DNA of 64,000 nucleotides, from NCBI RefSeq assembly GCF_017676345.1, contig NZ_JAFFZM010000016.1:62001-126000 (forward strand), read 5' to 3'. Source of the stretch: Streptomyces smyrnaeus (GTDB taxonomy: Bacteria; Actinomycetota; Actinomycetes; Streptomycetales; Streptomycetaceae). Shown piece after piece: positions 46,647 through 54,448 of this stretch (the first letter of the stretch is position 1; each line of letters begins with the position of its first letter). Under the pieces are notes generated by a model. That model had not been told where the DNA came from and did no database searches. It saw only the letters and a program-made list of their open reading frames with translations. Position numbers and translations under genes: made by a program.

Positions 46647-47603
46647 CTACATCACCACCTTGACGACGCCGGTGAGGGCGATCTGGAAGAGGGCGAGCGG
46701 GACGAGCGCCGTCCAGGCCAGCCGCTGGATCTGGTCCTCGCGCAGCCGGGGATAACTGACCCGCAGCCAGATCACACCGAAGGCGAGGACACCGGTCTTG
46801 AGCAGCATCCACAGCCATCCCAGACCCTCGGCGAAGGGACCGTGCCAGCCGCCGAGGAAGAGCACGGCGGTGAGCGCGGAGAGCACGACGATGCCCGCGT
46901 ACTCGGCGAGCAGGAACAGTGCGAAGCGCAACCCGGTGTACTCGGTGTAGGCGCCGAAGATGATCTCCGAGTCCGCAATCGGCGCGTCGAAGGGGGGCCG
47001 CTGCAGCTCGGCGAGGCCGGCGACGAAGAAGACGACCGCCCCCACCAGCTGCCACGGCAGCCACCACCACTCCCACACCCCGAGGATGCCGGGGAGGGAG
47101 AGGGTGCCGGCGGCCATGGCGACGGAGGCGGCGGCCAGCAGCATCGGCAGCTCGTACGCCAGCAGCTGGGCCGCCGTGCGCAGTCCGCCGAGGAGGGAGA
47201 ACTTGTTGGCCGAGGCCCAGCCGCCCATCAGCGAGCCGAGGATGCCGACGCCCATCACGGCCAGTACGAAGAAGATCCCGGCGTCCAGCGCCTGCGCGAC
47301 ACCGCCGCCCGGTGCGACGGGGATCGCCACCAGGACGAGCAGATACGGGATCAGCGCGAGTGCGGGCGCGAGCTGGAAGACGCGCCGGTCGGCGCCGTCG
47401 GGGACGACGTCCTCCTTCTGCGCGAACTTCACTCCGTCGGCAACCAGCTGGGCCCAGCCGTGGAAGCCGCCCGCGTACATCGGGCCGACGCGCCCTTGCA
47501 TATGGGCCATGACCTTGTGCTCGGTCTGCCCGACCAGCAAGGGCAGCAGGAGGAAGGCGAGCAGTACGGCGAGGATCCGGACGGTGACATCGAGGGCGTC
47601 CAT
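46647..47603 (-). CDS. nuoH: Complex I-type subunit NuoH
   Basis: A 318-aa, eight-helix subunit that forms the quinone entry channel with NuoB and NuoD. Visible blocks are Q-G-R-V-G-P-M-Y-A-G, F-D-A-P-I-A-D-S-E-I with E-Y-T-G-L-R-F-A, and R-V-S-Y-P-R-L-R-E-D-Q. Length is typical. Its ATG overlaps the nuoC stop as TGATG. NuoD, normally encoded between nuoC and nuoH, is absent. Confidence 0.96.
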   Translation of the reverse strand: MDALDVTVRILAVLLAFLLLPLLVGQTEHKVMAHMQGRVGPMYAGGFHGWAQLVADGVKFAQKEDVVPDGADRRVFQLAPALALIPYLLVLVAIPVAPGGGVAQALDAGIFFVLAVMGVGILGSLMGGWASANKFSLLGGLRTAAQLLAYELPMLLAAASVAMAAGTLSLPGILGVWEWWWLPWQLVGAVVFFVAGLAELQRPPFDAPIADSEIIFGAYTEYTGLRFALFLLAEYAGIVVLSALTAVLFLGGWHGPFAEGLGWLWMLLKTGVLAFGVIWLRVSYPRLREDQIQRLAWTALVPLALFQIALTGVVKVVM

Positions 47604-48751
47604 CAGGCTCCGTCCCCCTGTTCACCGTGCCGGTTCTCCCCCGGGCCGCCGCTCGATTCCTCGCTCGGTTCCTCGCTCGATTCCTTGCTCGGGCGGTCGC
47701 TCCCGTCAGCGGCGCTCGGGCCGTCGTCGGGGGCGTCGGCGGCCGGCCGGTCACCGGAGCCGTCCGCGCCTTCGTCGGCGGGAGGGGCGTGGTGCCAGGG
47801 AGCGTCGGTGGAACGCGGCGTCCTCGGAGCTTCCCTCCCCGGGCGCTCGCCCGAAGCGGCGCGCTTCTCGTCGGCCGGGGTTTCCTTCGGCGGTGCGGCC
47901 GGCTCCTCCGGGGTGGGCTGCTGCGGCGGCTCGGTCGGCTCCTGCTCGGGGGGCTGCTCCTGCGGGGTGGGCTGCTCCGCCGCAGCGCGCTGGGAGGCCG
48001 ACCCGGCACTGGCGCTGCGGGCGCGGCGGGGCCTGCGCGGGGTGGGCTCGGCCGCCTCCGTCTCCTGCTGGGAGGCGGAGCCGGCACTGGCGCTGCGCGT
48101 GCGGCGCGGGGTGTCACCGGAGGCGCGGCGGGAGCGTTCACGGGTGGGCGCGGGGGGCAGCTGACCCTTGAGGGGTCCCCATTCGTTGGGGTCGGGGACG
48201 CCCGGCGGGAGCATCTGGCGGCGCTTGGGGCCGCCGTGCCCGGATTCGCCGGGCTCCTTCGCGCCGGGCCACGCCTTGGCCACGCGGGCCGCGAGCACGA
48301 AGTCCTTGCGCAGCGGATGCCCCTCGAAGCTGTCGGGTAGCAGCAGCGGGAGCAGGTGCGGATGGCCCGGGAAGTCGACGCCGAACATCTCGTGCGTCTC
48401 CCGCTCGTGCCAGGCCGCGCCCGCGTAGACGCCGGTGGCGGTGGGCAGGGCGGGAGCCTCGTGCGGGACGGTCGTACGCAGCACCAGGCGGCGCACTCCG
48501 GTGTCCGCGCCGGGCAGCGCCACCAGATGTGCGCAGATCCGGATGCCGGTGCCCGGCTCGTCGACGGCACTGAGCCAGTCGAAGTAGGTGCAACCCAGCT
48601 CGTCGCGGGCCGCGGTCAGCGCGGGGGTCCAGGAGTCGGCGGCCACATCGACAGTGAGCAGCCCGAAGGCGTCCTCGGCTGTCGCGCCCTCACCGAACAG
48701 TTCGTCGACCGGGCGGGGCAGCCAGCCCGGGTGCTGGGGCGGCTCGGTCAC
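47603..48751 (-). CDS. nuoC: Complex I-type subunit NuoC with long disordered tail
   Basis: A 382-aa protein. Residues 1-200 form the 30-kDa NuoC domain, with T-Y-F-D-W-L-S-A-V, W-H-E-R-E-T-H-E-M-F-G-V-D-F-P-G-H-P and H-P-L-R-K-D-F as the C-terminal signature. Residues 200-382 are a low-complexity tail rich in Pro, Ala, Glu and Ser. The tail holds two copies of R-S-A-S-A-G-S-A-S-Q. A nuoC-nuoD fusion is ruled out: nothing in the tail resembles the 49-kDa subunit. Starts at GTG 48751, overlapping nuoB's end by four bases. Confidence 0.93.
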   Translation of the reverse strand: MTEPPQHPGWLPRPVDELFGEGATAEDAFGLLTVDVAADSWTPALTAARDELGCTYFDWLSAVDEPGTGIRICAHLVALPGADTGVRRLVLRTTVPHEAPALPTATGVYAGAAWHERETHEMFGVDFPGHPHLLPLLLPDSFEGHPLRKDFVLAARVAKAWPGAKEPGESGHGGPKRRQMLPPGVPDPNEWGPLKGQLPPAPTRERSRRASGDTPRRTRSASAGSASQQETEAAEPTPRRPRRARSASAGSASQRAAAEQPTPQEQPPEQEPTEPPQQPTPEEPAAPPKETPADEKRAASGERPGREAPRTPRSTDAPWHHAPPADEGADGSGDRPAADAPDDGPSAADGSDRPSKESSEEPSEESSGGPGENRHGEQGDGA

Positions 48752-49437
48752 CGTCCGTCCTCCTCGGTGTCACCGTCCGGGCCCTTGTCCGTCGCCGGCG
48801 GTGTCGTCGGCGCGGGGGAGGGCGGCGGGGACTGCTGGGCCTCCGGCGGGCCGACCAGACCGCTGGTGAGGGCCGCGGCCGAGGGGGCGCCGTTGGCACC
48901 GCTTCGCGCGTAGCGGTCCGCGGTGGACTCGGCGGCGATCTTCTCCTGGAGCTTCAGCACGCCCTGGAGCAGCGCCTCGGGGCGAGGCGGGCAGCCGGGC
49001 ACATAGACGTCGACGGGAATGATCTGGTCGACGCCCTTGGTGACCGCGTACGAGTCCCAGTAGGGGCCGCCGCAGTTGGAGCAGGCGCCGAAGGAGATGA
49101 CGTACTTGGGCTCCGGCATCTGCTCGTACAGGCGTTTGACGGCGGGGGCCATCTTGTCGGTGACCGTGCCGGAGACCACCATCAGATCGGCCTGCCTCGG
49201 GCCGGGCGCGAAGGGGATGACGCCGAGCCGGATGAAGTCGTGCCGTGCCATGGAGGCGGCGATGAACTCGATGGCGCAGCAGGCCAGGCCGAAGTTGAAG
49301 ACCCAGAGGCTGTAGCGGCGGCCCCAGTTGAGGACCACCTTCATCGGTTCGGGCGCCAGCCGGGAGAGCAGGCCGAGCTGGGGGCGTCCCTCGGCTCGCG
49401 CTGCTGCTGCGGGAGTCGGGGTGTTCGTTACGTCCAT
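48748..49437 (-). CDS. nuoB: Complex I-type subunit NuoB
   Basis: A 229-aa protein holding the N2 4Fe-4S cluster. Cluster ligands are visible in L-A-C-C-A-I-E, G-A-C-S-N-C-G-G and V-P-G-C-P-P-R-P-E. The C-terminal 60 residues are a Pro/Ala-rich tail beyond the usual length. ATG 49437 lies inside the end of nuoA, a 10-base overlap, so the two are coupled. Confidence 0.95.
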   Translation of the reverse strand: MDVTNTPTPAAAARAEGRPQLGLLSRLAPEPMKVVLNWGRRYSLWVFNFGLACCAIEFIAASMARHDFIRLGVIPFAPGPRQADLMVVSGTVTDKMAPAVKRLYEQMPEPKYVISFGACSNCGGPYWDSYAVTKGVDQIIPVDVYVPGCPPRPEALLQGVLKLQEKIAAESTADRYARSGANGAPSAAALTSGLVGPPEAQQSPPPSPAPTTPPATDKGPDGDTEEDGR

Positions 49438-49799
49438 TCCAGGACGCCCTTCTTGTACGCGTACAGCAGGCCGACGGCCAGGAAGCCGAGGAAGACGAAC
49501 ATCTCCGCGAGCGTGGTCCCGCCGTAGCCGGGTGCGGCGAAGACCGTCGCCCAGGGGAAGAGGAAGACCGCGTCGACGGCGAAGATGACGTACAGGAACG
49601 CGTAGACGTAGTAGCGGATCTGCGTGTGAGCCCAGCCCTCGCCGACCGGGTCGACCCCGCACTCGTACGTCAGCATCTTCTCGGGGGTGGGGACCACCGG
49701 CCGCAGCAGACGGCCGGCGGCGAAGGCCACGCAGACGAAGAGCACACCGACGACGGCTACCAGCCCGACGACTGCATAGCCGTGGAAGTAGTCCGGCAC
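49428..49799 (-). CDS. nuoA: Complex I-type subunit NuoA
   Basis: A 123-aa subunit with three helices. Blocks seen: T-Y-E-C-G-V-D-P-V-G with the conserved Cys loop, F-L-Y-V-I-F-A-V-D-A-V-F-L-F-P-W-A and the C-terminal Y-A-Y-K-K-G-V-L-E-W. Start is uncertain: GTG 49799 gives the standard length, while GTG 49847 would add 16 residues but sits where transcription would start from the TACACT upstream. It is first in the nuo operon. Confidence 0.9.
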   Translation of the reverse strand: MPDYFHGYAVVGLVAVVGVLFVCVAFAAGRLLRPVVPTPEKMLTYECGVDPVGEGWAHTQIRYYVYAFLYVIFAVDAVFLFPWATVFAAPGYGGTTLAEMFVFLGFLAVGLLYAYKKGVLEWT

Positions 49800-49849
49800 G
49801 CCTGCCCCGTCCTGTGTCGGTGTGTACGTTCGACGATCTGTACGCACGG

Positions 49850-49855
49850 AGTGTA
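49850..49855 (-). promoter_or_regulatory. Candidate -10 box for nuo operon
   Basis: TACACT on the minus strand just upstream of GTG 49847. The matching -35 position holds no good consensus, so an activator or alternative sigma factor may be needed, or this is chance. Confidence 0.35.
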
Positions 49856-49928
49856 GGCCCTGGGGGACTCGCTGAGGACAGCCGCGTCACACTCGCGGGC
49901 TCCGCGAGCGCGCGGCGGCGGAAGCCTC

Positions 49929-50020
49929 GTGACTTCTACAGGGCCGGGCCCGTGACTTCTACAGGGCCGGGCCCGTGACTTCCGCACGGTCGGCCTCATG
50001 GCTTCCGCACGGCCGCCTCG
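49929..50020. repeat. Four tandem 23-base repeats
   Basis: Units start at 49929, 49952, 49975 and 49998. The first two are identical (beginning GTGACTTCTACAGGGC), the third and fourth diverge in the second half (GTGACTTCCGCACGG and ATGGCTTCCGCACGG). The array sits in the divergent region between nuoA and the sensor kinase gene. Confidence 0.8.
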
Positions 50021-50136
50021 TGGGCCTCGGGCCCCGGCCAGCAGATCTTGGGAGCCGCAGGGGTAGGGACAACCCCCGTATCAAGACTCCAGCTGGCGCG
50101 ATTACCGACGGCGCCTCCGCGGGCGATGCTGGATCC

Positions 50137-51513
50137 ATGACAGGCGAAGCGTCTTCCCTTGCTCCTGCTGCCCCTCCGGTTCCCGCTGCGCGGCGGCCGT
50201 GGTGGCTCGTGATGCTGCGGGCTCCACTGGCCCGGCAGTCGATGTACGAGCTGGCGTACGTCGTCACGGGGCTGCCGCTGGCAGCCGCCGCCTTCTGTTA
50301 CGCGTTCGGGGCGCTGATGTTCGGCACGGCGCTGCTGATCACCTCGCTGGGGCTTCCGATACTGGCAGCCGGGCTGGCCGGGTGCCGAGTGCTGGGGCAC
50401 CTGGAGCGGGGCAGGGCGCGGGTGCTGCTGGGTCTGCGGGTGGGAGAGCCGGAGCCGGTGCGGACGCAGCGGCGCTCGGACAGTCTGATGTCGTGGATGG
50501 GGGCACTGCTGCGCAGTGGGGTCTCCTGGCGGCATCTGCTCTATGCGCTGCTGTTTCTGCCGTGGGCGGTCTTCGGCGGCGGCATAGGGGTGGCGACCTG
50601 GTGTGCCGGCTGGCTGATGTTCACGCTCCCCGTGTGGGAGTGGATGTCCCCCGGCGAGTATGTGCACCTCCCCCCGCTGCAGGCCGGCAGCAACGGGCTG
50701 ACCTCCGTCTCCGCCTCGCAGGACGGCGTGGTGCTGGAGCCGGGGTTCACCCTGACGCTCGTCTCGGCGCTCGGCCTGGTGACCATTCTGCTGACCCCAT
50801 GGCTGATACGAGGGTTGGTACAGGTGGACAAGCTGCTGGTCAGTGGGTTGCTGGGGCCGTCCCGGCTGGCGGTTCGGGTGTCACAGCTGGAGACGGACCG
50901 CGGGGTGGTCGTGGACACGGCGGCAGCCGATCTGCGCCGCATCGAGCGCAACCTGCACGACGGTGCACAGGCGCGCCTGGTCTCGCTGGCCATGGAGCTG
51001 GGGTTGGCGAAGGAGAAGCTGCTGGACGATCCGGAACCGGACCCCCAGGCCGTCGCTGCGGTGATCGACGGGGCGCACGGCGAGGTGAAGCTCGTCCTTC
51101 AGGAGCTGCGGGACCTGGCCCGGGGCATCCACCCGGCGATACTGACGGACCGGGGCCTGGGTCCGGCGCTCTCCGCGCTGGCCGCCCGCTGCACGTTGCC
51201 GGTCTCGGTCACGGTGGAGCTGGAGCAGCGTCCGGTCGCCGCGATCGAGGGGATCGCCTACTTCACCGTCTCCGAGCTGCTGCAGAACATCAGCAAGCAC
51301 AGCGGGGCGCGGTGTGGGTCGGTCGAGATATGGCGCAGTGAGCAGCGGCTGCTCATTCAGGTGACGGACGACGGCAAGGGGGGTGCCCGGGTCGAGGACG
51401 GCTCCGGTCTCGCCGGACTCGCAGACCGACTGCAGGCAGTGGACGGGCTGCTGGCCCTTCGCTCCCCGGTGGGTGGGCCGACGACGGTGACGGCGGAGCT
51501 GCCCTGGCGGTGA
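50137..51513 (+). CDS. Sensor histidine kinase (NarL-type partner)
   Basis: A 458-aa membrane kinase. An N-terminal region with about four helices contains a sensor-type domain (residues 40-165), another helix lies near 205-225, and the HisKA_3 box holds phospho-acceptor His274 in R-N-L-H-D-G-A-Q-A-R. The HATPase has an N box in E-L-L-Q-N-I-S-K-H and a G box in G-S-G-L-A-G-L-A-D-R. ATG 50137 is chosen from domain position. It is followed by its response regulator 41 bases on, and divergent from the nuo operon. The signal is unknown; a redox or membrane signal would fit the neighbours. Confidence 0.92.
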   Translation: MTGEASSLAPAAPPVPAARRPWWLVMLRAPLARQSMYELAYVVTGLPLAAAAFCYAFGALMFGTALLITSLGLPILAAGLAGCRVLGHLERGRARVLLGLRVGEPEPVRTQRRSDSLMSWMGALLRSGVSWRHLLYALLFLPWAVFGGGIGVATWCAGWLMFTLPVWEWMSPGEYVHLPPLQAGSNGLTSVSASQDGVVLEPGFTLTLVSALGLVTILLTPWLIRGLVQVDKLLVSGLLGPSRLAVRVSQLETDRGVVVDTAAADLRRIERNLHDGAQARLVSLAMELGLAKEKLLDDPEPDPQAVAAVIDGAHGEVKLVLQELRDLARGIHPAILTDRGLGPALSALAARCTLPVSVTVELEQRPVAAIEGIAYFTVSELLQNISKHSGARCGSVEIWRSEQRLLIQVTDDGKGGARVEDGSGLAGLADRLQAVDGLLALRSPVGGPTTVTAELPWR

Positions 51514-51554
51514 CCGTTCTGGGATGCTGACGGCCCGGACCAAGGGCGGCGCAG

Positions 51555-52322
51555 GTGGGGGAACACGTGGGAGAGCATGTGACAGACGGGGCACACGGGG
51601 GTTCCGAGGCGGGTGAGGCACGCGGGCCGCAGGGCGGACGTGGGGCGTCGGCGGGGGCCGGGGTGCGGGTGGTGATCGCGGAGGACTCCGTTCTACTGCG
51701 CGAGGGGCTGACCCGGCTGCTGACGGACCGGGGGTACGAGGTGGCCGCCGGGGTCGGGGACGGCGAGGCGCTGGTGAAGGCGGTGGGCGAGCTGGTCGCC
51801 CGGGGCGAGGCCCCGGATGTGGTGGTGGCTGATGTGCGGATGCCGCCGACGCACACCGACGAGGGGGTACGGGCCGCGGTACGGCTGCGGGCGGAGCACC
51901 CGGCGGTGGGGGTGCTGGTGCTGTCGCAGTACGTGGAGGAGCAGTACGCCACGGAGCTGCTGGCCGGGTCGAGCCGAGGGGTGGGGTATCTGCTCAAGGA
52001 CCGGGTGGCCGATGTGCGGGAGTTCGTGGAGGCGGTGGCCCGGGTGGCGGCGGGCGGTACGGCGCTGGACCCGGAGGTGGTGGCCCAGCTGCTGGGGCGC
52101 AGCCGGAAGCAGGATGTGCTGGCCGGGCTCACCCCGCGGGAGCGGGAGGTGCTGGCACTGATGGCGGAGGGACGGACGAACTCCGCGATCGCCGGCCGGC
52201 TGATGATCAGTCCCGGTGCGGTGGAGAAGCACGTCAGCAGCATCTTCGTGAAGCTGGGACTGTCCCAGAGTGACGCGGATCACCGCAGGGTGCTCGCGGT
52301 GCTCAGATATCTGGACTCCTGA
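51555..52322 (+). CDS. NarL/LuxR-family response regulator
   Basis: A 255-aa regulator. A non-conserved Gly-rich N-terminus of 36 residues leads into the receiver domain, with E43-D44, phospho-acceptor D93 (V-V-A-D-V-R-M-P-P) and the late Lys in Y-L-L-K-D-R. The C-terminal LuxR HTH reads L-T-P-R-E-R-E-V-L-A-L-M-A-E-G and I-S-P-G-A-V-E-K-H-V. A second GTG at 51570 is another possible start. The gene is the partner of the kinase immediately upstream and lies between nuo and kor, both plausible targets. Confidence 0.92.
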   Translation: MGEHVGEHVTDGAHGGSEAGEARGPQGGRGASAGAGVRVVIAEDSVLLREGLTRLLTDRGYEVAAGVGDGEALVKAVGELVARGEAPDVVVADVRMPPTHTDEGVRAAVRLRAEHPAVGVLVLSQYVEEQYATELLAGSSRGVGYLLKDRVADVREFVEAVARVAAGGTALDPEVVAQLLGRSRKQDVLAGLTPREREVLALMAEGRTNSAIAGRLMISPGAVEKHVSSIFVKLGLSQSDADHRRVLAVLRYLDS

Positions 52323-52522
52323 GCAGGCCCGAGGGCCCGAGCTCCTTCGAGGAGCCCTCCAGCACAGGGGCGGAACGTGGAAGACACGGTGTGCACCGTG
52401 GCGAGGGCAGCGGGCACAGTTGTCTCAGAAATCTGTCCACGATGGGAACAGCCAGGGGAAGGCAACCCTTAGCAACGTACGATGGCAAGCGAGCCGCCGC
52501 CTTGAGGGAGGTCCGATCCACC

Positions 52523-54448
52523 GTGACCAGTCAGGTCAGTAGCCCAGCCGGGCAGTCCGGCCCCGGAGGGGGCCAGGACAGCGGACGGGACAAGGAGGTC
52601 CGGCGCCTGGACCGGGTCATCATCCGGTTCGCGGGAGACTCCGGCGACGGTATGCAGCTCACCGGAGACCGCTTCACATCCGAGACGGCTTCGTTCGGCA
52701 ACGATCTGTCGACGCTGCCGAACTTCCCGGCGGAGATCCGTGCCCCCGCCGGCACCCTGCCGGGCGTCTCCAGCTTCCAGCTGCACTTCGCCGATCACGA
52801 CATCCTCACCCCGGGTGACGCGCCCAACGTACTGGTCGCGATGAATCCGGCGGCTCTGAAGGCGAACATCGCGGACGTGCCGCGCGGCGCCGAGATCATC
52901 GTGAACACGGACGAGTTCAACAAGCGGGCGATGGCGAAGGTGGGCTACGACGCCAGCCCGCTGGAGGACGGCTCGCTGGACGGCTACAGCGTGCATCCCG
53001 TGCCGCTGACCACCTTGACGGTCGAGGCGCTCAAGGACTACGACCTGGGCCGCAAGGAGGCCGGTCGGTCGAAGAACATGTTCGCGCTGGGCCTGCTGTC
53101 GTGGATGTACAACAGGCCGACCGAGCAGACCGAGGCGTTCCTGCGGTCCAAGTTCGCGAAGAAGCCGACGGTGGCCGAGGCGAACATCGCGGCGTTCCGC
53201 GCCGGGTGGAACTTCGGCGAGACGACGGAGGACTTCGCGGTCTCCTACGAGGTCGCGCCGGCCTCCAGCGCCTTTCCGCCGGGGACCTACCGGAACATCT
53301 CCGGCAACCTCGCGCTGTCCTACGGACTGGTCGCCGCGTCTCAGCAGGCGGATCTGCCGCTGTTCCTCGGCTCCTACCCGATCACCCCGGCCTCCGATGT
53401 GCTGCACGAACTGAGCAAGCACAAGAACTTCGGGGTGCGCTCCTTCCAGGCGGAGGACGAGATCGCGGGTATCGGTGCGGCGCTCGGCGCGGCCTTCGGC
53501 GGCTCGCTGGCGGTCACCACGACCTCGGGGCCCGGTGTGGCGCTCAAGTCGGAGACCATCGGCCTGGCCGTCTCCCTGGAGCTGCCGCTGCTGATCATCG
53601 ACATCCAGCGGGGCGGTCCCTCCACCGGTCTGCCGACCAAGACCGAGCAGGCCGATCTGCTGCAGGCGATGTACGGGCGCAACGGTGAGGCGCCGGTGCC
53701 GATCGTGGCGCCGGCCACCCCGGCGGACTGCTTCACGGCGGCGCTGGACGCGGCACGTATCGCTCTCACGTACCGGACGCCGGTGTTCCTCTTGTCGGAC
53801 GGTTATCTGGCCAACGGCTCCGAGCCGTGGCGGATCCCTGAGGTGGACGAGCTGCCCGATCTGCGGACACAGTTCGCTTCGGGGCCCAACCACGAGCTGG
53901 ACGACGGCACCGAGGTCTTCTGGCCGTACAAGCGCGACCCGCACACCCTGGCCCGCCCCTGGGCGGTGCCGGGCACCCCGGGGCTCGAACACCGCGTGGG
54001 CGGCATCGAGAAGCAGGACGGCACCGGCAACATCTCCTACGATCCGGCCAACCACGACTTCATGGTCCGCACCCGCCAGGCGAAGGTGGACGGCGTCGAG
54101 GTGCCGGACGTGGAGGTCAGCGATCCCGGCGGAAACGCCGAGCTGCTGGTACTGGGCTGGGGATCGACGTACGGACCCATCACGGCCGCCGTGCGCCGTA
54201 TCCGCAACGCCGGGGGCGAGATCGCACAGGCGCATCTGCGACACCTCAACCCGTTCCCGCGGAATCTCGGTGAGGTCCTGCGGCGTTACGACAAGGTCGT
54301 CATTCCCGAGATGAACCTCGGCCAGCTCGCGACCCTGATCCGCGCCCGATACCTGGTCGACGCACAGTCGTATACGCAGGTCCGCGGCCTGCCTTTCAAG
54401 GCCGAGCAGCTCGCGACCGCACTCAAGGAGGCCATCGCACATGGCTGA
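52523..54448 (+). CDS. korA: 2-oxoacid:ferredoxin oxidoreductase, alpha subunit
   Basis: A 641-aa subunit in which the gamma domain is fused N-terminally to the alpha domain. The gamma part (residues 30-215) has I-I-R-F-A-G-D-S-G-D-G-M-Q-L-T-G. The alpha part carries the Y-P-I-T-P-A-S motif at about 287-293 and T-S-G-P-G-V-A-L-K-S-E. With KorB it oxidises 2-oxoglutarate (or another 2-oxoacid) and reduces ferredoxin, bypassing the 2-oxoglutarate dehydrogenase. GTG 52523 has GGGAGG upstream. Overlaps korB by eight bases. Confidence 0.93.
   Translation: MTSQVSSPAGQSGPGGGQDSGRDKEVRRLDRVIIRFAGDSGDGMQLTGDRFTSETASFGNDLSTLPNFPAEIRAPAGTLPGVSSFQLHFADHDILTPGDAPNVLVAMNPAALKANIADVPRGAEIIVNTDEFNKRAMAKVGYDASPLEDGSLDGYSVHPVPLTTLTVEALKDYDLGRKEAGRSKNMFALGLLSWMYNRPTEQTEAFLRSKFAKKPTVAEANIAAFRAGWNFGETTEDFAVSYEVAPASSAFPPGTYRNISGNLALSYGLVAASQQADLPLFLGSYPITPASDVLHELSKHKNFGVRSFQAEDEIAGIGAALGAAFGGSLAVTTTSGPGVALKSETIGLAVSLELPLLIIDIQRGGPSTGLPTKTEQADLLQAMYGRNGEAPVPIVAPATPADCFTAALDAARIALTYRTPVFLLSDGYLANGSEPWRIPEVDELPDLRTQFASGPNHELDDGTEVFWPYKRDPHTLARPWAVPGTPGLEHRVGGIEKQDGTGNISYDPANHDFMVRTRQAKVDGVEVPDVEVSDPGGNAELLVLGWGSTYGPITAAVRRIRNAGGEIAQAHLRHLNPFPRNLGEVLRRYDKVVIPEMNLGQLATLIRARYLVDAQSYTQVRGLPFKAEQLATALKEAIAHG

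Noticed and set aside
47603..48751. NuoC-NuoD fusion
   Set aside because: The C-terminal half has none of the 49-kDa subunit motifs and is low-complexity.
49929..50020. CRISPR array
   Set aside because: Repeats are directly adjacent with no spacers, and no cas genes are nearby.
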